Assembly (NCBI GenBank): GCA_963754445.1
Contig: CAVWFT010000003.1
Coordinates: forward strand, 62,001-126,000
Length of the DNA: 64,000 bases
Source: Bog-473 sp963754445
GTDB taxonomy: Bacteria; Actinomycetota; Acidimicrobiia; Acidimicrobiales; RAAP-2
Direction: 5' to 3'
Below the pieces are notes generated by a model. The model was not told where the DNA came from. It did not search any database and was given only the letters and a program-made list of their open reading frames with translations. Positions 1 to 8,059 of this stretch are shown here, one piece after another. The stretch's first letter is position 1, and each line of letters begins with the position of its first letter. Both the position numbers and the translations under genes were made by a program.

Positions 1-1
1 C

Positions 2-685
2 CGGACGATCCTCGTGGCCGAAGGGGACAGCCAGTGTCGAGTGGCGCTGCGCCACCACCTGAAGAGGGCGGGCTACCAGGTCGCCGAGGCGTTCGACGCG
101 GCGTCGTCGCTGCAAATCGTTTCCGCTCAGGCGGCCGATCTGGTCATTCTCGACCTCGGGCCGACGGAGTTGACCGGCGAGGTCCTGGCCAGGATCCGCA
201 GGCGCAGCACGGTTCCCGTGATTGTGTGCGCCGCCCACTCGTCCGACCGTGATCGGGTGCGCGTGCTCAATCTCGGGGCCGACGACTTCGTCGTGAAGCC
301 GTTCTCGTTCGCCGAGCTCGAGGCTCGGGTTCGAGCGGTCCTTCGCCGGGGAACCAGTGCTCCGTCGACGACGCTCGAACACGGCAACCTGGTCGTCGAC
401 CGGGGCACCCGGACGGTGACGGTGGGTGACACGGCGGTGACGATGACCCGTAAGGAGTTCGACCTGCTTGCATTCCTGGCAGCATCGCCAGGACGAGTGT
501 TCTCACGTGAGGACCTCCTAGAGCGGGTGTGGGGCTCCACTGGGCGCTGGCAGGGCCGGTCGACGGTGACCGAGCACATCCGGCGGGTGCGTCTCAAGAT
601 CGAGACGGACCCGGAGAACCCCCAGTGGATCGCCACGGTGCGTGGGATCGGCTACAGGTTCTGTGCGCCGGCTGTAGCTGCCTGA
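2..685 (+). CDS. OmpR-family response regulator, 5' end cut by the window edge
   Basis: Two-domain DNA-binding response regulator. An N-terminal receiver domain (about the first 117 residues) is followed by a C-terminal winged helix (about residues 130-222) ending in IATVRGIGYRF, the usual OmpR/PhoB signature. The frame is open to the left edge and already reads RTILVAEGD at base 2, so only a few residues are missing; the internal GTG at 14 is not the start. The phospho-acceptor Asp (VILDL) and the Lys (VVKPF) are present. One residue of the acidic pocket is Gly (AEGD) and the usual switch Thr is Ala (VIVCAAH), so phosphorylation-dependent switching may be altered. No partner kinase is visible. 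A strong terminator follows. Confidence 0.85.
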   Translation, partial: RTILVAEGDSQCRVALRHHLKRAGYQVAEAFDAASSLQIVSAQAADLVILDLGPTELTGEVLARIRRRSTVPVIVCAAHSSDRDRVRVLNLGADDFVVKPFSFAELEARVRAVLRRGTSAPSTTLEHGNLVVDRGTRTVTVGDTAVTMTRKEFDLLAFLAASPGRVFSREDLLERVWGSTGRWQGRSTVTEHIRRVRLKIETDPENPQWIATVRGIGYRFCAPAVAA

Positions 686-706
686 CCAGGAGTTTCATCT
701 GGCCAT

Positions 707-748
707 GGTCCGGCCGTTCGTTGCTCGACGACGGACGGCCGGACCTTT
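707..748 (+). terminator. Intrinsic-type terminator after the response regulator
   Basis: A perfect 11-bp stem (GGTCCGGCCGT at 707-717 with ACGGCCGGACC at 735-745) has a 17-base loop and is followed by a short T run. It starts about 20 bases after the stop codon of the response regulator. Confidence 0.75.
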
Positions 749-1156
749 GGCGTTTGGGCCTGTCTCCTTCTGCTTCCTCTGGGGCCCAGCTCTGCCTGCT
801 TCTTCTGGGGCCTCGCTCCGCCGGGGTGCCGGTCGTTGACTCTGGGTGTCGAGGGGAGCGACCTCCTCAGGCGGCCGAGACGGGGCCGAGCGGTGTGCCG
901 GTGCGGACGTGGTGGACGTGGTGGACGTGGTGGACGTGGCGGACGTGGTGGATTTGGTGGACGTGGAGGACGGCCCGAACCGACCCATGGGATGCGGGGT
1001 GCGGACCCCTTCGACAGTGGCGCCAGAGCGCCGCGCACAGCGGGCCCGGCGAAGTATGCAGTTGGGTGGCGGGGCCGGGTGTCGGGGCCGGGTGTCGGGG
1101 GCCGGGTAGCGGGTGTCCGGGGCCTGGTTGGGGGTGAGAAAGCCGTCGGCCGGACG
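749..1156. other. Gene-free GC-rich region between convergent genes, with short tandem repeats
   Basis: No gene is supported here. Open frames exist on both strands but all are repeat-driven. Bases about 898-975 are a run of degenerate 9-bp units (GTGGACGTG/GTGGTGGAC). Bases about 1070-1125 contain repeats of a CGGGGCCGGGTGT-like unit. The region separates the end of the response regulator from the end of the chemotaxis operon on the other strand, so it is a convergent 3' region. Confidence 0.5.
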
Positions 1157-1627
1157 TCAGGCCGGGAGGGGCCCGTCCTTGCCCCAGATGGACACGTGCA
1201 CGGGCTCGTCCATCCACGACAGTTCGACATCGACGATGAGTTGGGCTCCGGCTCGGGTATCGACATGCACGTTGCCGTCGGTCACCGACGGCAACGAAAG
1301 CCCGGCCGGCGGCGGCAACACGCCTTTGATATTCCCACCCACGATGTTGACCAGCTCACCGACTGCGTCGAGCACGTCGGACTCGCTCACCTCGTCCACG
1401 TTCGCCGCGAACATGAGTGCGGCGGCCCGCGTTGCGGCGACAGTGGAGCAGGTCATGCTGACGAGCCCGTTCCACTCGCCGCTGATGTACACGGTGCCCG
1501 TGAGCGAAGACTCAGCCTTGGCAGCCGGGGGCACGGGCACGATCTCGTCGCTCTCGGGCAAGAAGGCCCGCCAGACGGACGCGGTGATCTCGGTGACGAG
1601 ATCCTCAGTGAAGAGCAGGGCAGTCAT
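1157..1627 (-). CDS. cheX: CheX-type CheY-P phosphatase
   Basis: A 156-residue protein of the CheC/CheX/FliY phosphatase family, which dephosphorylates CheY-P in the cytoplasm. The hallmark helix is visible as GELVNIVGGNIKG with E91 and N94 in the E-x-x-N arrangement that acts on the phosphoryl group. It is last in the che operon. Its ATG overlaps the cheY stop by 4 bases (ATGA at 1624-1627), which argues for this start rather than the longer open frame upstream, where the sequence codes for CheY in another frame. Because no cheZ is present, this and the CheX-like domain encoded at 4063-5160 are the likely signal terminators. Confidence 0.85.
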   Translation of the reverse strand: MTALLFTEDLVTEITASVWRAFLPESDEIVPVPPAAKAESSLTGTVYISGEWNGLVSMTCSTVAATRAAALMFAANVDEVSESDVLDAVGELVNIVGGNIKGVLPPPAGLSLPSVTDGNVHVDTRAGAQLIVDVELSWMDEPVHVSIWGKDGPLPA

Positions 1628-2019
1628 CGTGTCGCCCCCTCCAACGCGGAGTCGCCGAGGACTCCCAGCAAGGTGAGTTTCTCGGCCACGGCATCCTGGG
1701 TGAAGGGCTTCACCAGATACTCGTTGGCACCGGCGGCCAGTGCGGCGCCGACCTGCTCGGGCTCGCCCTCGGTCGTGACCATCATGATCCTCATCGGCGC
1801 GAAGCGCTCCTCGGCGCGGATGGCCGCCACCAACTCGAGCCCGTTCATGCCCGGCATGTGCCAATCCACCAGTGCGATGTCCGGGACCTGGTTCGCGTCG
1901 AAGTAGCGCAGCGCGCCGGCGGCGTCCTCGGCCTGGCCCACCTCGGCCCCGAGGCCGTTGAGGATGCGAGTGAGGATCGCTCGCATGGTGCGCGAATCGT
2001 CCACGATCAGAGCCTGCAT
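1624..2019 (-). CDS. cheY: Single-domain response regulator CheY
   Basis: A 131-residue stand-alone receiver domain. All catalytic positions are present: D7 and D8 (IVDDSR), phospho-acceptor D52 (LVDWHMPGMNG), the switch Thr at 82/83 (MMVTTEG) and K104 (YLVKPFT). The signature is that of chemotaxis CheY, which carries the signal from CheA to the flagellar switch. The ATG shares one base with the cheR stop (TGATG) and its stop overlaps the cheX start, so translation is probably coupled. The kinase CheA is not in the window. Confidence 0.88.
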   Translation of the reverse strand: MQALIVDDSRTMRAILTRILNGLGAEVGQAEDAAGALRYFDANQVPDIALVDWHMPGMNGLELVAAIRAEERFAPMRIMMVTTEGEPEQVGAALAAGANEYLVKPFTQDAVAEKLTLLGVLGDSALEGATR

Positions 2020-2888
2020 CACGCCGCTCCTTTCTCGTAGACGGTCGTTCCTCCAATGGATCGCGCCACGAGGTCGGTCGAGACGTTGAAGATGGTCTCG
2101 GCCGATCCCAAGAACAGGTAGCCCTTCGGCACCAGCTGCTTGCTGGCCGAGGTGATGATCCGTTCCTTGGTCAGGTTGTCGAAGTAGATCAGAACGTTGC
2201 GGAGGAGGATCACGTCGAACTTGGGCAGCAGGGGCGGCCAGCGTCCGGCCAGATTCAGCTGCGAGAACGAAACCAGTTTGCGGATGGAGTCGTCGAGCAC
2301 GTAGTGCGCACCGTCTCGGGCGAAGAACTGGGCCAGCATCTCGGCGGGGAGTCCCCGGTTGATCTCGAGGCTCGTGAAGCGCGCCTGTCTCGCCTTCTCG
2401 AGCACGGTGGCATTGATGTCCGTGCCGACGAGCGACAGAGTCCACCCCTCGAGCACCGGAAAATCATGGCGCAGCATCATCGCCACGCTGAAAAGCTCCT
2501 GCCCGGTCGATGACGCGGCACTCCAGAACGACAAGCGACGGGTCGCACGGTTCCGCTCGATCAGCTCGGGCACGATGTGCTCACGCAGCAGCGTGAACGG
2601 TTTTACGTCACGGAACCACAACGTCTCGTTGATAGTCATCGCCTCGACCACCCGCGTGGCGACCTCCGAGTTCTGGGTCTGGCGGAGATGATTGACCACC
2701 CCCGCCACCGAGGCGATGCCGAATTGCCGGGCCACCGGCCCCAAGCGGGAGGCAATCAGGTACTGCTTGTCGCGTCCGAGGACGATGGCCGAACGTTCGA
2801 GGAGGAACGAGCGCAAGAACTCGAAGTCCTGCGGCTCGAGGTCCTTCGGTTCGTGGTCCCGGCCCAGCGCGTCGGTGATGGTCGTCAT
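2019..2888 (-). CDS. cheR: Chemotaxis protein methyltransferase CheR
   Basis: A 289-residue SAM-dependent methyltransferase that methylates glutamates of chemoreceptors for adaptation. An N-terminal all-helical CheR domain (about 15-90) is followed by the catalytic domain, with the SAM-binding segment WSAASSTGQE, the acidic loop VGTDINATVLEKA and FDVILLRNVLIYF. Length and order match the family. The motif usually written CSTGEE reads SSTGQE here. The ATG at 2888 overlaps the cheB stop by 4 bases. Placement between cheB and cheY fits an adaptation operon although receptors are absent nearby. Confidence 0.9.
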   Translation of the reverse strand: MTTITDALGRDHEPKDLEPQDFEFLRSFLLERSAIVLGRDKQYLIASRLGPVARQFGIASVAGVVNHLRQTQNSEVATRVVEAMTINETLWFRDVKPFTLLREHIVPELIERNRATRRLSFWSAASSTGQELFSVAMMLRHDFPVLEGWTLSLVGTDINATVLEKARQARFTSLEINRGLPAEMLAQFFARDGAHYVLDDSIRKLVSFSQLNLAGRWPPLLPKFDVILLRNVLIYFDNLTKERIITSASKQLVPKGYLFLGSAETIFNVSTDLVARSIGGTTVYEKGAA

Positions 2889-4066
2889 GCCCTGACCCGC
2901 ATCGAGCTCATCGTGCGATCCACGATCGCCCTGCAGACCTCCGTCAGCGGGATGAGCTCACTCGCCAGGCCCGCCCTGGCCACCGCTCCCGGCATGCCCC
3001 AGACGACCGAGCTCGGTTCGTCCTGGGCGAGAACCGTGCCCCCGGACTCGACGACCCGACGGCTGCCCTCGAGCCCGTCGCTCCCCATGCCCGTGAGCAT
3101 CAAGGCGAGCAACCCACTCCCCCACACGTCGACCGCGCTCCGGAAGAGGACGTCGACGGCGGGACGGCAGAAATTCTCGGGCGGACCGTCGATGCACTCG
3201 GCCGTGACGTTGACGCCGTTGCGCCGGACGGTGAAGTGTGTCCCGCCCTGGGCGATGTACACCGTGCCCGGTGCGATGATGTCGCCGTGCTGGACCTCGA
3301 CGACCGGGGTGAGACTGCGTGCATCGAGCCGCTCGGCCAGGAGGCGGGTGAACACGTCCGGCATGTGCTGGACCACCAACACCGGCACGGGCAGCGCTGC
3401 CGGCAGCGCGGCGATAATTTCGGCCAGGGCGTTGGGCCCGCCGGTCGACGACCCGATGATGACGGCGTCGACGTGTTGGTCCCGGGGCTCGGGGCGCATG
3501 ACGAGCGGCGTGGCGGAGGCCAGACGGATCGGGGTGGGCGGCTGGAGACTGGTGGTGGTGGCGGATGGGGCTGCGGCGTCCCTGCGTGTCGTTCGACCAC
3601 CTTGGCGCGCCTGTTCGAGCCGACCCCAGGCCCGTACCAGGGGGACCAGGTCGCGCCGGATCATGGCCGTTGCGGCGGCTCGATCGGTCACCCCGTTGGG
3701 CTTCGCCGCGTAGTCGACAGCGCCGCGGGCCAGTGCCTCGAGCGTCGCCGACGCGCCTCGCTCGGTCTTCGTGCTGTACATGACGACGGGAACGTGTCGG
3801 CGCGCCTCGAACAGCTTGGGGAGCGCGGCCAGGCCGTCGAGTATGGGCATCTCGACATCGAGAACGACGACATCGGGCTCCAACGCAATCATCTGGGCGA
3901 CGGCGTGCTGACCGTCACGGGCGGTCCCGACGACCTTGAGATCTTCCTCGCTATCCAGCGTCGTGCTGATGATGCGGCGGGCAGCGGCCGAATCGTCGAC
4001 GACGAGGACCTTGATCATGGGGCCGAACCACGGGGCGGGCAGGGCGCTCAGTTCCGACGTGCTCAC
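2885..4066 (-). CDS. cheB: Chemotaxis methylesterase/glutamine deamidase CheB
   Basis: A receiver domain (phospho-acceptor in VVLDVEMP, Lys in YAAKPNG) is joined by a Pro/Ala/Thr-rich linker to a C-terminal methylesterase. The Ser-His-Asp triad is visible as IIGSSTGGP, VVQHMPDVF and LTGMGSDG. The enzyme removes receptor methyl groups when phosphorylated by CheA. The start chosen is GTG at 4066, which overlaps the stop of the upstream gene as GTGA, the pattern used throughout this window. ATG at 4018, just before IKVLVVDD, would give a 377-residue protein that still contains the whole receiver, so the start is uncertain. Its stop overlaps the cheR start. Confidence 0.9.
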   Translation of the reverse strand: MSTSELSALPAPWFGPMIKVLVVDDSAAARRIISTTLDSEEDLKVVGTARDGQHAVAQMIALEPDVVVLDVEMPILDGLAALPKLFEARRHVPVVMYSTKTERGASATLEALARGAVDYAAKPNGVTDRAAATAMIRRDLVPLVRAWGRLEQARQGGRTTRRDAAAPSATTTSLQPPTPIRLASATPLVMRPEPRDQHVDAVIIGSSTGGPNALAEIIAALPAALPVPVLVVQHMPDVFTRLLAERLDARSLTPVVEVQHGDIIAPGTVYIAQGGTHFTVRRNGVNVTAECIDGPPENFCRPAVDVLFRSAVDVWGSGLLALMLTGMGSDGLEGSRRVVESGGTVLAQDEPSSVVWGMPGAVARAGLASELIPLTEVCRAIVDRTMSSMRVRA

Positions 4067-5160
4067 TGGGACGACACCGCCACATGGACGCCGGTGGCGT
4101 GGATGCCGGTGGCGTGGACCAGGTCCTGGGCAAACGCCGTGGCTTCGGACACGGACTCGGCCTCGGACTCGGCCTCGGACTCGGACTCGACGAGGTGCGG
4201 CGGTTCCGTCTCCTGCAATCTGATGAACGAGATCCGCCCGGAGCCGTACCCCTCGACCGTCACCCGCAGATGGACGCGGCTCGGAGCGCCATCGAGCTGC
4301 TTGTGGTTCGGCGGCTTCTCGAAGTCGGCCAGGATCAACAGCTCCGCCAGTTTGCACGGAACGCCATCCGCATTGACGACGCTGGCCAGGACGTTGGCCA
4401 CTTCGAAGTAGTTCTGCGCGTTGGCCTCGGTCATGACCCCGGCCGAGGCCCACTCCCGGGCGGTGCGAGCGGGTGCCATCGACAGGGCGGCGCCCGATGC
4501 AGCGGCGAAGGCGATCTCTGCGATGCAGGCGGCGACGTCGTTGCCGTCGGCGTCCACGTATCGTGCGACGGCTCGGGCGACGTCACGATGGGGCGGGCCC
4601 GACGGCGTCGTGCTCACCGGGCGACGGAGCAAACGCTCGAGCACGGCTGCGACCGTCGGGGCGCTTTCATCGTGGACGGGCTCGGACGAGCTCGTGGCTG
4701 CGTCGCCAGCCCGTGCGAACGGCAGTGCCGACGCCGATGCCGACGCCGATGCCGACGCCGATGTCGGCCCAGACGGGGGTGGCGCCGCTGGACGCTGTGC
4801 CCAGCCCAGCGCTTCGGTGACCTGCCGGGTCAGGCTTTCGGGCGTGAACGGCTTCGTCACCAGGAACGATGCACCCGCCTCGAAGGCCTGGGTGCGGATG
4901 ACGTGACCGGTTTCCGAAGTGACGAAGCCGAAGGGTCCACACCAGCCTTCGGCCCGTACGGACTCGAGGAACTCGATGCCGGTCATCTCCGGCATGTTCC
5001 AATCCGACAGGACGAGGTCGACGTCACCGGATCGGATGGTCTCGAGGGCTGCCTGGCCGTTGGGAGCCTCGACAACGTCGTCGATGTGGGCGCCGAGCCG
5101 TAGCTCACGCCTGATGATCATCCGCATCGCCCTGCTGTCGTCAACCACGAGTACCCGCAT
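4063..5160 (-). CDS. Receiver domain fused to a divergent CheX/CheC-like domain
   Basis: A 365-residue first gene of the che operon. Residues 1-120 are a complete receiver (D7, D8, D53 in LSDWNMPEMTG, Lys in FLVTKPFT). A low-complexity Ala/Ser linker (about 133-145) and a variable stretch lead to a C-terminal domain (about 200-330). That domain contains YFEVANVLASVVN, an E-x-x-N pattern resembling the CheX/CheC phosphatase helix; this assignment is inference. The tail is Ser/Glu-rich. Both low-complexity parts are coded by 12-bp tandem DNA repeats (about 4144-4200 and 4726-4773). A strong ribosome site (GGGAGGGAGCG) precedes the ATG. It could be a phosphorylation-controlled phosphatase or a phosphate sink. 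Confidence 0.75.
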   Translation of the reverse strand: MRVLVVDDSRAMRMIIRRELRLGAHIDDVVEAPNGQAALETIRSGDVDLVLSDWNMPEMTGIEFLESVRAEGWCGPFGFVTSETGHVIRTQAFEAGASFLVTKPFTPESLTRQVTEALGWAQRPAAPPPSGPTSASASASASASALPFARAGDAATSSSEPVHDESAPTVAAVLERLLRRPVSTTPSGPPHRDVARAVARYVDADGNDVAACIAEIAFAAASGAALSMAPARTAREWASAGVMTEANAQNYFEVANVLASVVNADGVPCKLAELLILADFEKPPNHKQLDGAPSRVHLRVTVEGYGSGRISFIRLQETEPPHLVESESEAESEAESVSEATAFAQDLVHATGIHATGVHVAVSSQ

Positions 5161-5534
5161 CGCTCCCTCCCCCCTGTCCTGGTGTTCTCTGCCGCGGAAA
5201 TGCCAGATCGGTGGGAACAACCGGGCGCTCTGACCTGCATCATGGTCGTCGAAACGGCTGCCCCACCCGCTCGCATCCCGGCCTGGACTCCATATCGACG
5301 GCGCCGCGAATGACCTTGAGCAAAGCTCGAATCAACGTCGGCCCAACGGTGGAACAACGACCCGGCCGGGCACATGGAGGAACGAATCCCCTTCAGTATC
5401 GGACCGACCGTTCCGATTGAACATGCGTCGGCGAGAACATCGGTGGGCCCTGCCGGCAACGGGTCCGTGGATGCGTAGGAAAGGACTCCGCGGGCAGTGA
5501 CCTGGGGAAAAACGAGGGAAAACAGAGCCTCGAA
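5161..5534. other. Divergent intergenic region between the che operon and the EAL-HDOD gene
   Basis: 374 bases without a convincing gene. It holds the leader and sigma-28-type promoter of the che operon on the minus strand. On the plus strand, which must carry the promoter of the EAL-HDOD gene, no clear -35/-10 pair was recognised. A short open frame in the che leader overlaps the first che gene out of frame and is not supported. Confidence 0.5.
5292..5319 (-). promoter_or_regulatory. Sigma-28-type promoter of the che operon
   Basis: On the minus strand it reads TCAA - 16 bases - GTCGATAT, one of nine sites in this window with the same 16-base spacing. The predicted transcript starts near 5285 and has a leader of about 125 bases before the ATG at 5160. 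Confidence 0.6.
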
Positions 5535-6863
5535 ATGGTGAACGTGACAGAGCGCTCCATCCCTTCGACCGGTTCCGAGCTGATCGTGGCGCGGCAACCC
5601 GTGTTCGACCTGCATTTCAATGTGGTCGGCTACGAGCTCCTTTTCCGTCCGACCAAGCACGCCCTCTCGACGGGCCAGCCCGACGACCACCTGCAGGGCG
5701 ATCTGATGACGGCGCAGGTGCTGTTCAACTCCGTCGAGATCGGCGTCGACCGCCTGGCCGGCGACCGTCTGGTCTTCTGCAACGCCAGTCGGGGCACGTT
5801 GGTCGGCGACATCCCGATCGTGCTGCCCCCGGAGCGCACCGTCATCGAGGTCCTCGAGTCCGTCGTCATCGACGACGAGGTGATCGAGGGCTGCGAGCGA
5901 CTCCTGGACCAGGGGTTCACCCTGGCGATGGACGACTTCACCTGGTTCGAAGGGGCCGAGCGGATTCTCTCCATGGCCTCCATCGTCAAGGTCGATCTGA
6001 TGCTGGTGCCGCCCGAGGAGCTGCCCAAGCTCTTGGACCAGTGCCGCGCCTTCGGCGTCACCCTGCTGGCGGAGAAGGTGGGGGACAAGGCCCAGCTCGA
6101 GCACTGCAAGGACCTCGGCTTCGACTATTTCCAGGGCTACCTGCTCTCACGTCCCCAGATCGTCCAGGGCCGCGGACACCGGTTGGAGGGCTCCCGCATC
6201 GCGGTGTTGCGCATTGCCGAGCATCTCTGGGATCCCGAGGCACGGATCGACACGATCGAGCGGTTTGTGCGGTCGGATCCGGCACTGTGTGTCCAGATCC
6301 TCAAGGTCGCCAGCATCGGCAGTGCCCACGGCATGCGGCGCACGGTGCGCTCCCTCTACGAGGCGTTGATCCTCGTCGGGTCGCGCCGCCTCCAGGCTTG
6401 GGTGACGCTCATGCTGGTCATGGGGCACGACACCGCACCGGAGGAAACCCTCTCGACCGCTCTCGTCCGGGCGCGCCTGTGCGAGCTCCTGGCCGAGCAG
6501 ATCGCGCCCCGCCTGGCCGACGAGGGCTTCGCCACCGGGCTGCTCTCCTGCCTCGACCTGCTCTTGGGCGTGCCGGTGAGCGTTGCACTGGAGCAACTGA
6601 ACATCGACGCCGAAGTCGAAGCGGCCATCCTCCGTCACGAGGGGCCGCTCGGGTCGGTGCTCATCGAGGCGCTCTTCCTCCAAACGGGTGAGTACCGGCG
6701 TGAGCGCCGCACGGGGCTCGACACGTCGTCCTTCCAGGTGAGCTATCTCGAGGCGGTGGCCTGGGCCGATGAAATGGTGCAGTCCCTCTTCGGCGCCCAT
6801 GCGGCCGAGTCGGTCGCTGCAATGACGATGCCCACGCGGCGCGTCAGTACGCCGCGACGCTGA
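5535..6863 (+). CDS. EAL-HDOD (YuxH/CdgJ-type) signalling protein
   Basis: A 442-residue cytoplasmic protein with an N-terminal EAL-like domain (about 15-215) and a C-terminal HDOD domain (about 220-410). The EAL motif reads ELL (VGYELLFRP). Asn (FCNAS), Glu (VIEVLE), Asp-Asp (AMDDFTW), Lys (VKVDLM), Glu (LLAEKV) and Gln (YFQGYLL) are kept, but the DDFGTGYSS loop is not. Known proteins of this architecture usually lack c-di-GMP phosphodiesterase activity and act on motility through protein contacts; activity here is open. The HDOD half (DPALCVQILKVASIGS) is a non-enzymatic HD relative. The ATG at 5535 has only a weak ribosome site. It is the only c-di-GMP-type gene in the window and lies between the chemotaxis and flagellar operons. 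Confidence 0.85.
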   Translation: MVNVTERSIPSTGSELIVARQPVFDLHFNVVGYELLFRPTKHALSTGQPDDHLQGDLMTAQVLFNSVEIGVDRLAGDRLVFCNASRGTLVGDIPIVLPPERTVIEVLESVVIDDEVIEGCERLLDQGFTLAMDDFTWFEGAERILSMASIVKVDLMLVPPEELPKLLDQCRAFGVTLLAEKVGDKAQLEHCKDLGFDYFQGYLLSRPQIVQGRGHRLEGSRIAVLRIAEHLWDPEARIDTIERFVRSDPALCVQILKVASIGSAHGMRRTVRSLYEALILVGSRRLQAWVTLMLVMGHDTAPEETLSTALVRARLCELLAEQIAPRLADEGFATGLLSCLDLLLGVPVSVALEQLNIDAEVEAAILRHEGPLGSVLIEALFLQTGEYRRERRTGLDTSSFQVSYLEAVAWADEMVQSLFGAHAAESVAAMTMPTRRVSTPRR

Positions 6864-6935
6864 CGGAGTCGCCGGACCGGCCGACAGCCCCGCCGGGCCG
6901 ACAGGCCCGACAGCCCCGCCCGCCCCGCCGGCCCG

Positions 6936-8048
6936 TCAGGCCACCAGCGCCGACGCCGGCCGACGGTGGATCGGCCGCATCTCCTTGAGCGCCGGCGAGA
7001 GCGAGTACACGAAGGCCAGCAGCCGGGCCACGGCCATGAAGAGGGATTCTGGGATCTCGTCCTGCAGCTCGCACGCCGCGTAGATGGCACGGGTGAGTGG
7101 AGGATCCTCGACGATCGGGACGCCATGGCGGGTCGCCTCCTCACGGATGCGCGCCGCGACGTCGTCCGATCCTTTGGCCACGACCTTCGGCGCGGCCGAC
7201 CGGGAGCGGTCGTAGCGCAGCGCCACCGCGTAGTGGGTCGGGTTCGTGATCACCAAGTCGGCCCGGGAGACCTCGGCCATCATGCGCAGCCGGCTCATGG
7301 CACGTTGACGTCGCCGGATCTGGCCCTTGAAACGGGGATCGCCCTCTCGTTCCCGCATTTCGTCCTTGACCTGTTGCTTGGTCATCATGAGGTCGGAGGT
7401 GAGCCGGCGGCGCTGGAAGGCAAAGTCGGCCAGTCCGAGGAGCAGTCCGATCACGGCGAGCGTCCGCACGAAGCCGAGCAGGGTCGATCCGGCGTAGTCG
7501 AGGAGTGGCTGGATGGCGACGGGCTGGGCACCCATCAGGGTGTGGACCATGCCGATGATGTCGCGCGTCGCGATGAAGGCGATGACACTCAGCTTGATGG
7601 TCGTCTTGGCCAGCTCCCACACCCCCCGTTTGGAGAAGAGGCGCTTCAGGCCGTGAGCGGGATTCAGCTTCGAGAACTGCGGCTTGATGCCCTGACCCGA
7701 GAAGACCAGACCGACCTGGGCCACCGACGCCATCATGCCGATCAGGGCGATGAGGCCGGCGAAGGGCAGGATGATGAGGAAGGCGTTCTCGAGGCCGTGG
7801 CCGATGACGCCCAGGGCGCCCGGGACCGAAGGATGGGCCATCACCTGGTCCGCCATCGCCTGGACGGCCAGGATGCGCGACTCGGCATACCCGAAGGCAG
7901 CAGGCAGGATCATGATGACGACCAGCAGCGAGGCCCAACCGGCGATCTCGGGCGATCGGGCGACCTGACCCTTGTCGCGGGCGTCCTTCTTGCGCTTCGG
8001 TGTCGGCTTCTCAGTCTTGGAGTGCCGGTCCCCTGAGGATGGCGCCAT
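6936..8048 (-). CDS. flhB: Flagellar export gate switch protein FlhB
   Basis: A 370-residue inner-membrane component of the flagellar type III export gate that changes substrate specificity from rod/hook to filament. It has a basic N-terminus (KPTPKRKKDARDKGQVARS), four membrane segments, and the autocleavage motif NPTH near residue 270 (LVITNPTHYAVALRYD). It ends the flgB-fliM-fliR operon, 11 bases after fliR. Downstream, 72 bases of very GC-rich repeat separate it from the convergent EAL-HDOD gene and may include the operon terminator, but no clean stem with a T run was found. Confidence 0.95.
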   Translation of the reverse strand: MAPSSGDRHSKTEKPTPKRKKDARDKGQVARSPEIAGWASLLVVIMILPAAFGYAESRILAVQAMADQVMAHPSVPGALGVIGHGLENAFLIILPFAGLIALIGMMASVAQVGLVFSGQGIKPQFSKLNPAHGLKRLFSKRGVWELAKTTIKLSVIAFIATRDIIGMVHTLMGAQPVAIQPLLDYAGSTLLGFVRTLAVIGLLLGLADFAFQRRRLTSDLMMTKQQVKDEMREREGDPRFKGQIRRRQRAMSRLRMMAEVSRADLVITNPTHYAVALRYDRSRSAAPKVVAKGSDDVAARIREEATRHGVPIVEDPPLTRAIYAACELQDEIPESLFMAVARLLAFVYSLSPALKEMRPIHRRPASALVA

Positions 8049-8059
8049 GAGTGATCCCC

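Noticed and set aside
898..975. Possible CRISPR-like repeat array
   Set aside because: The units are 9 bp, contiguous and degenerate, without spacers.
695..1266. Several repeat-driven open frames (Thr/Ser- or Val/Asp-repeat peptides)
   Set aside because: They arise in all frames from the 9-bp repeat, have no ribosome site and overlap each other on both strands.
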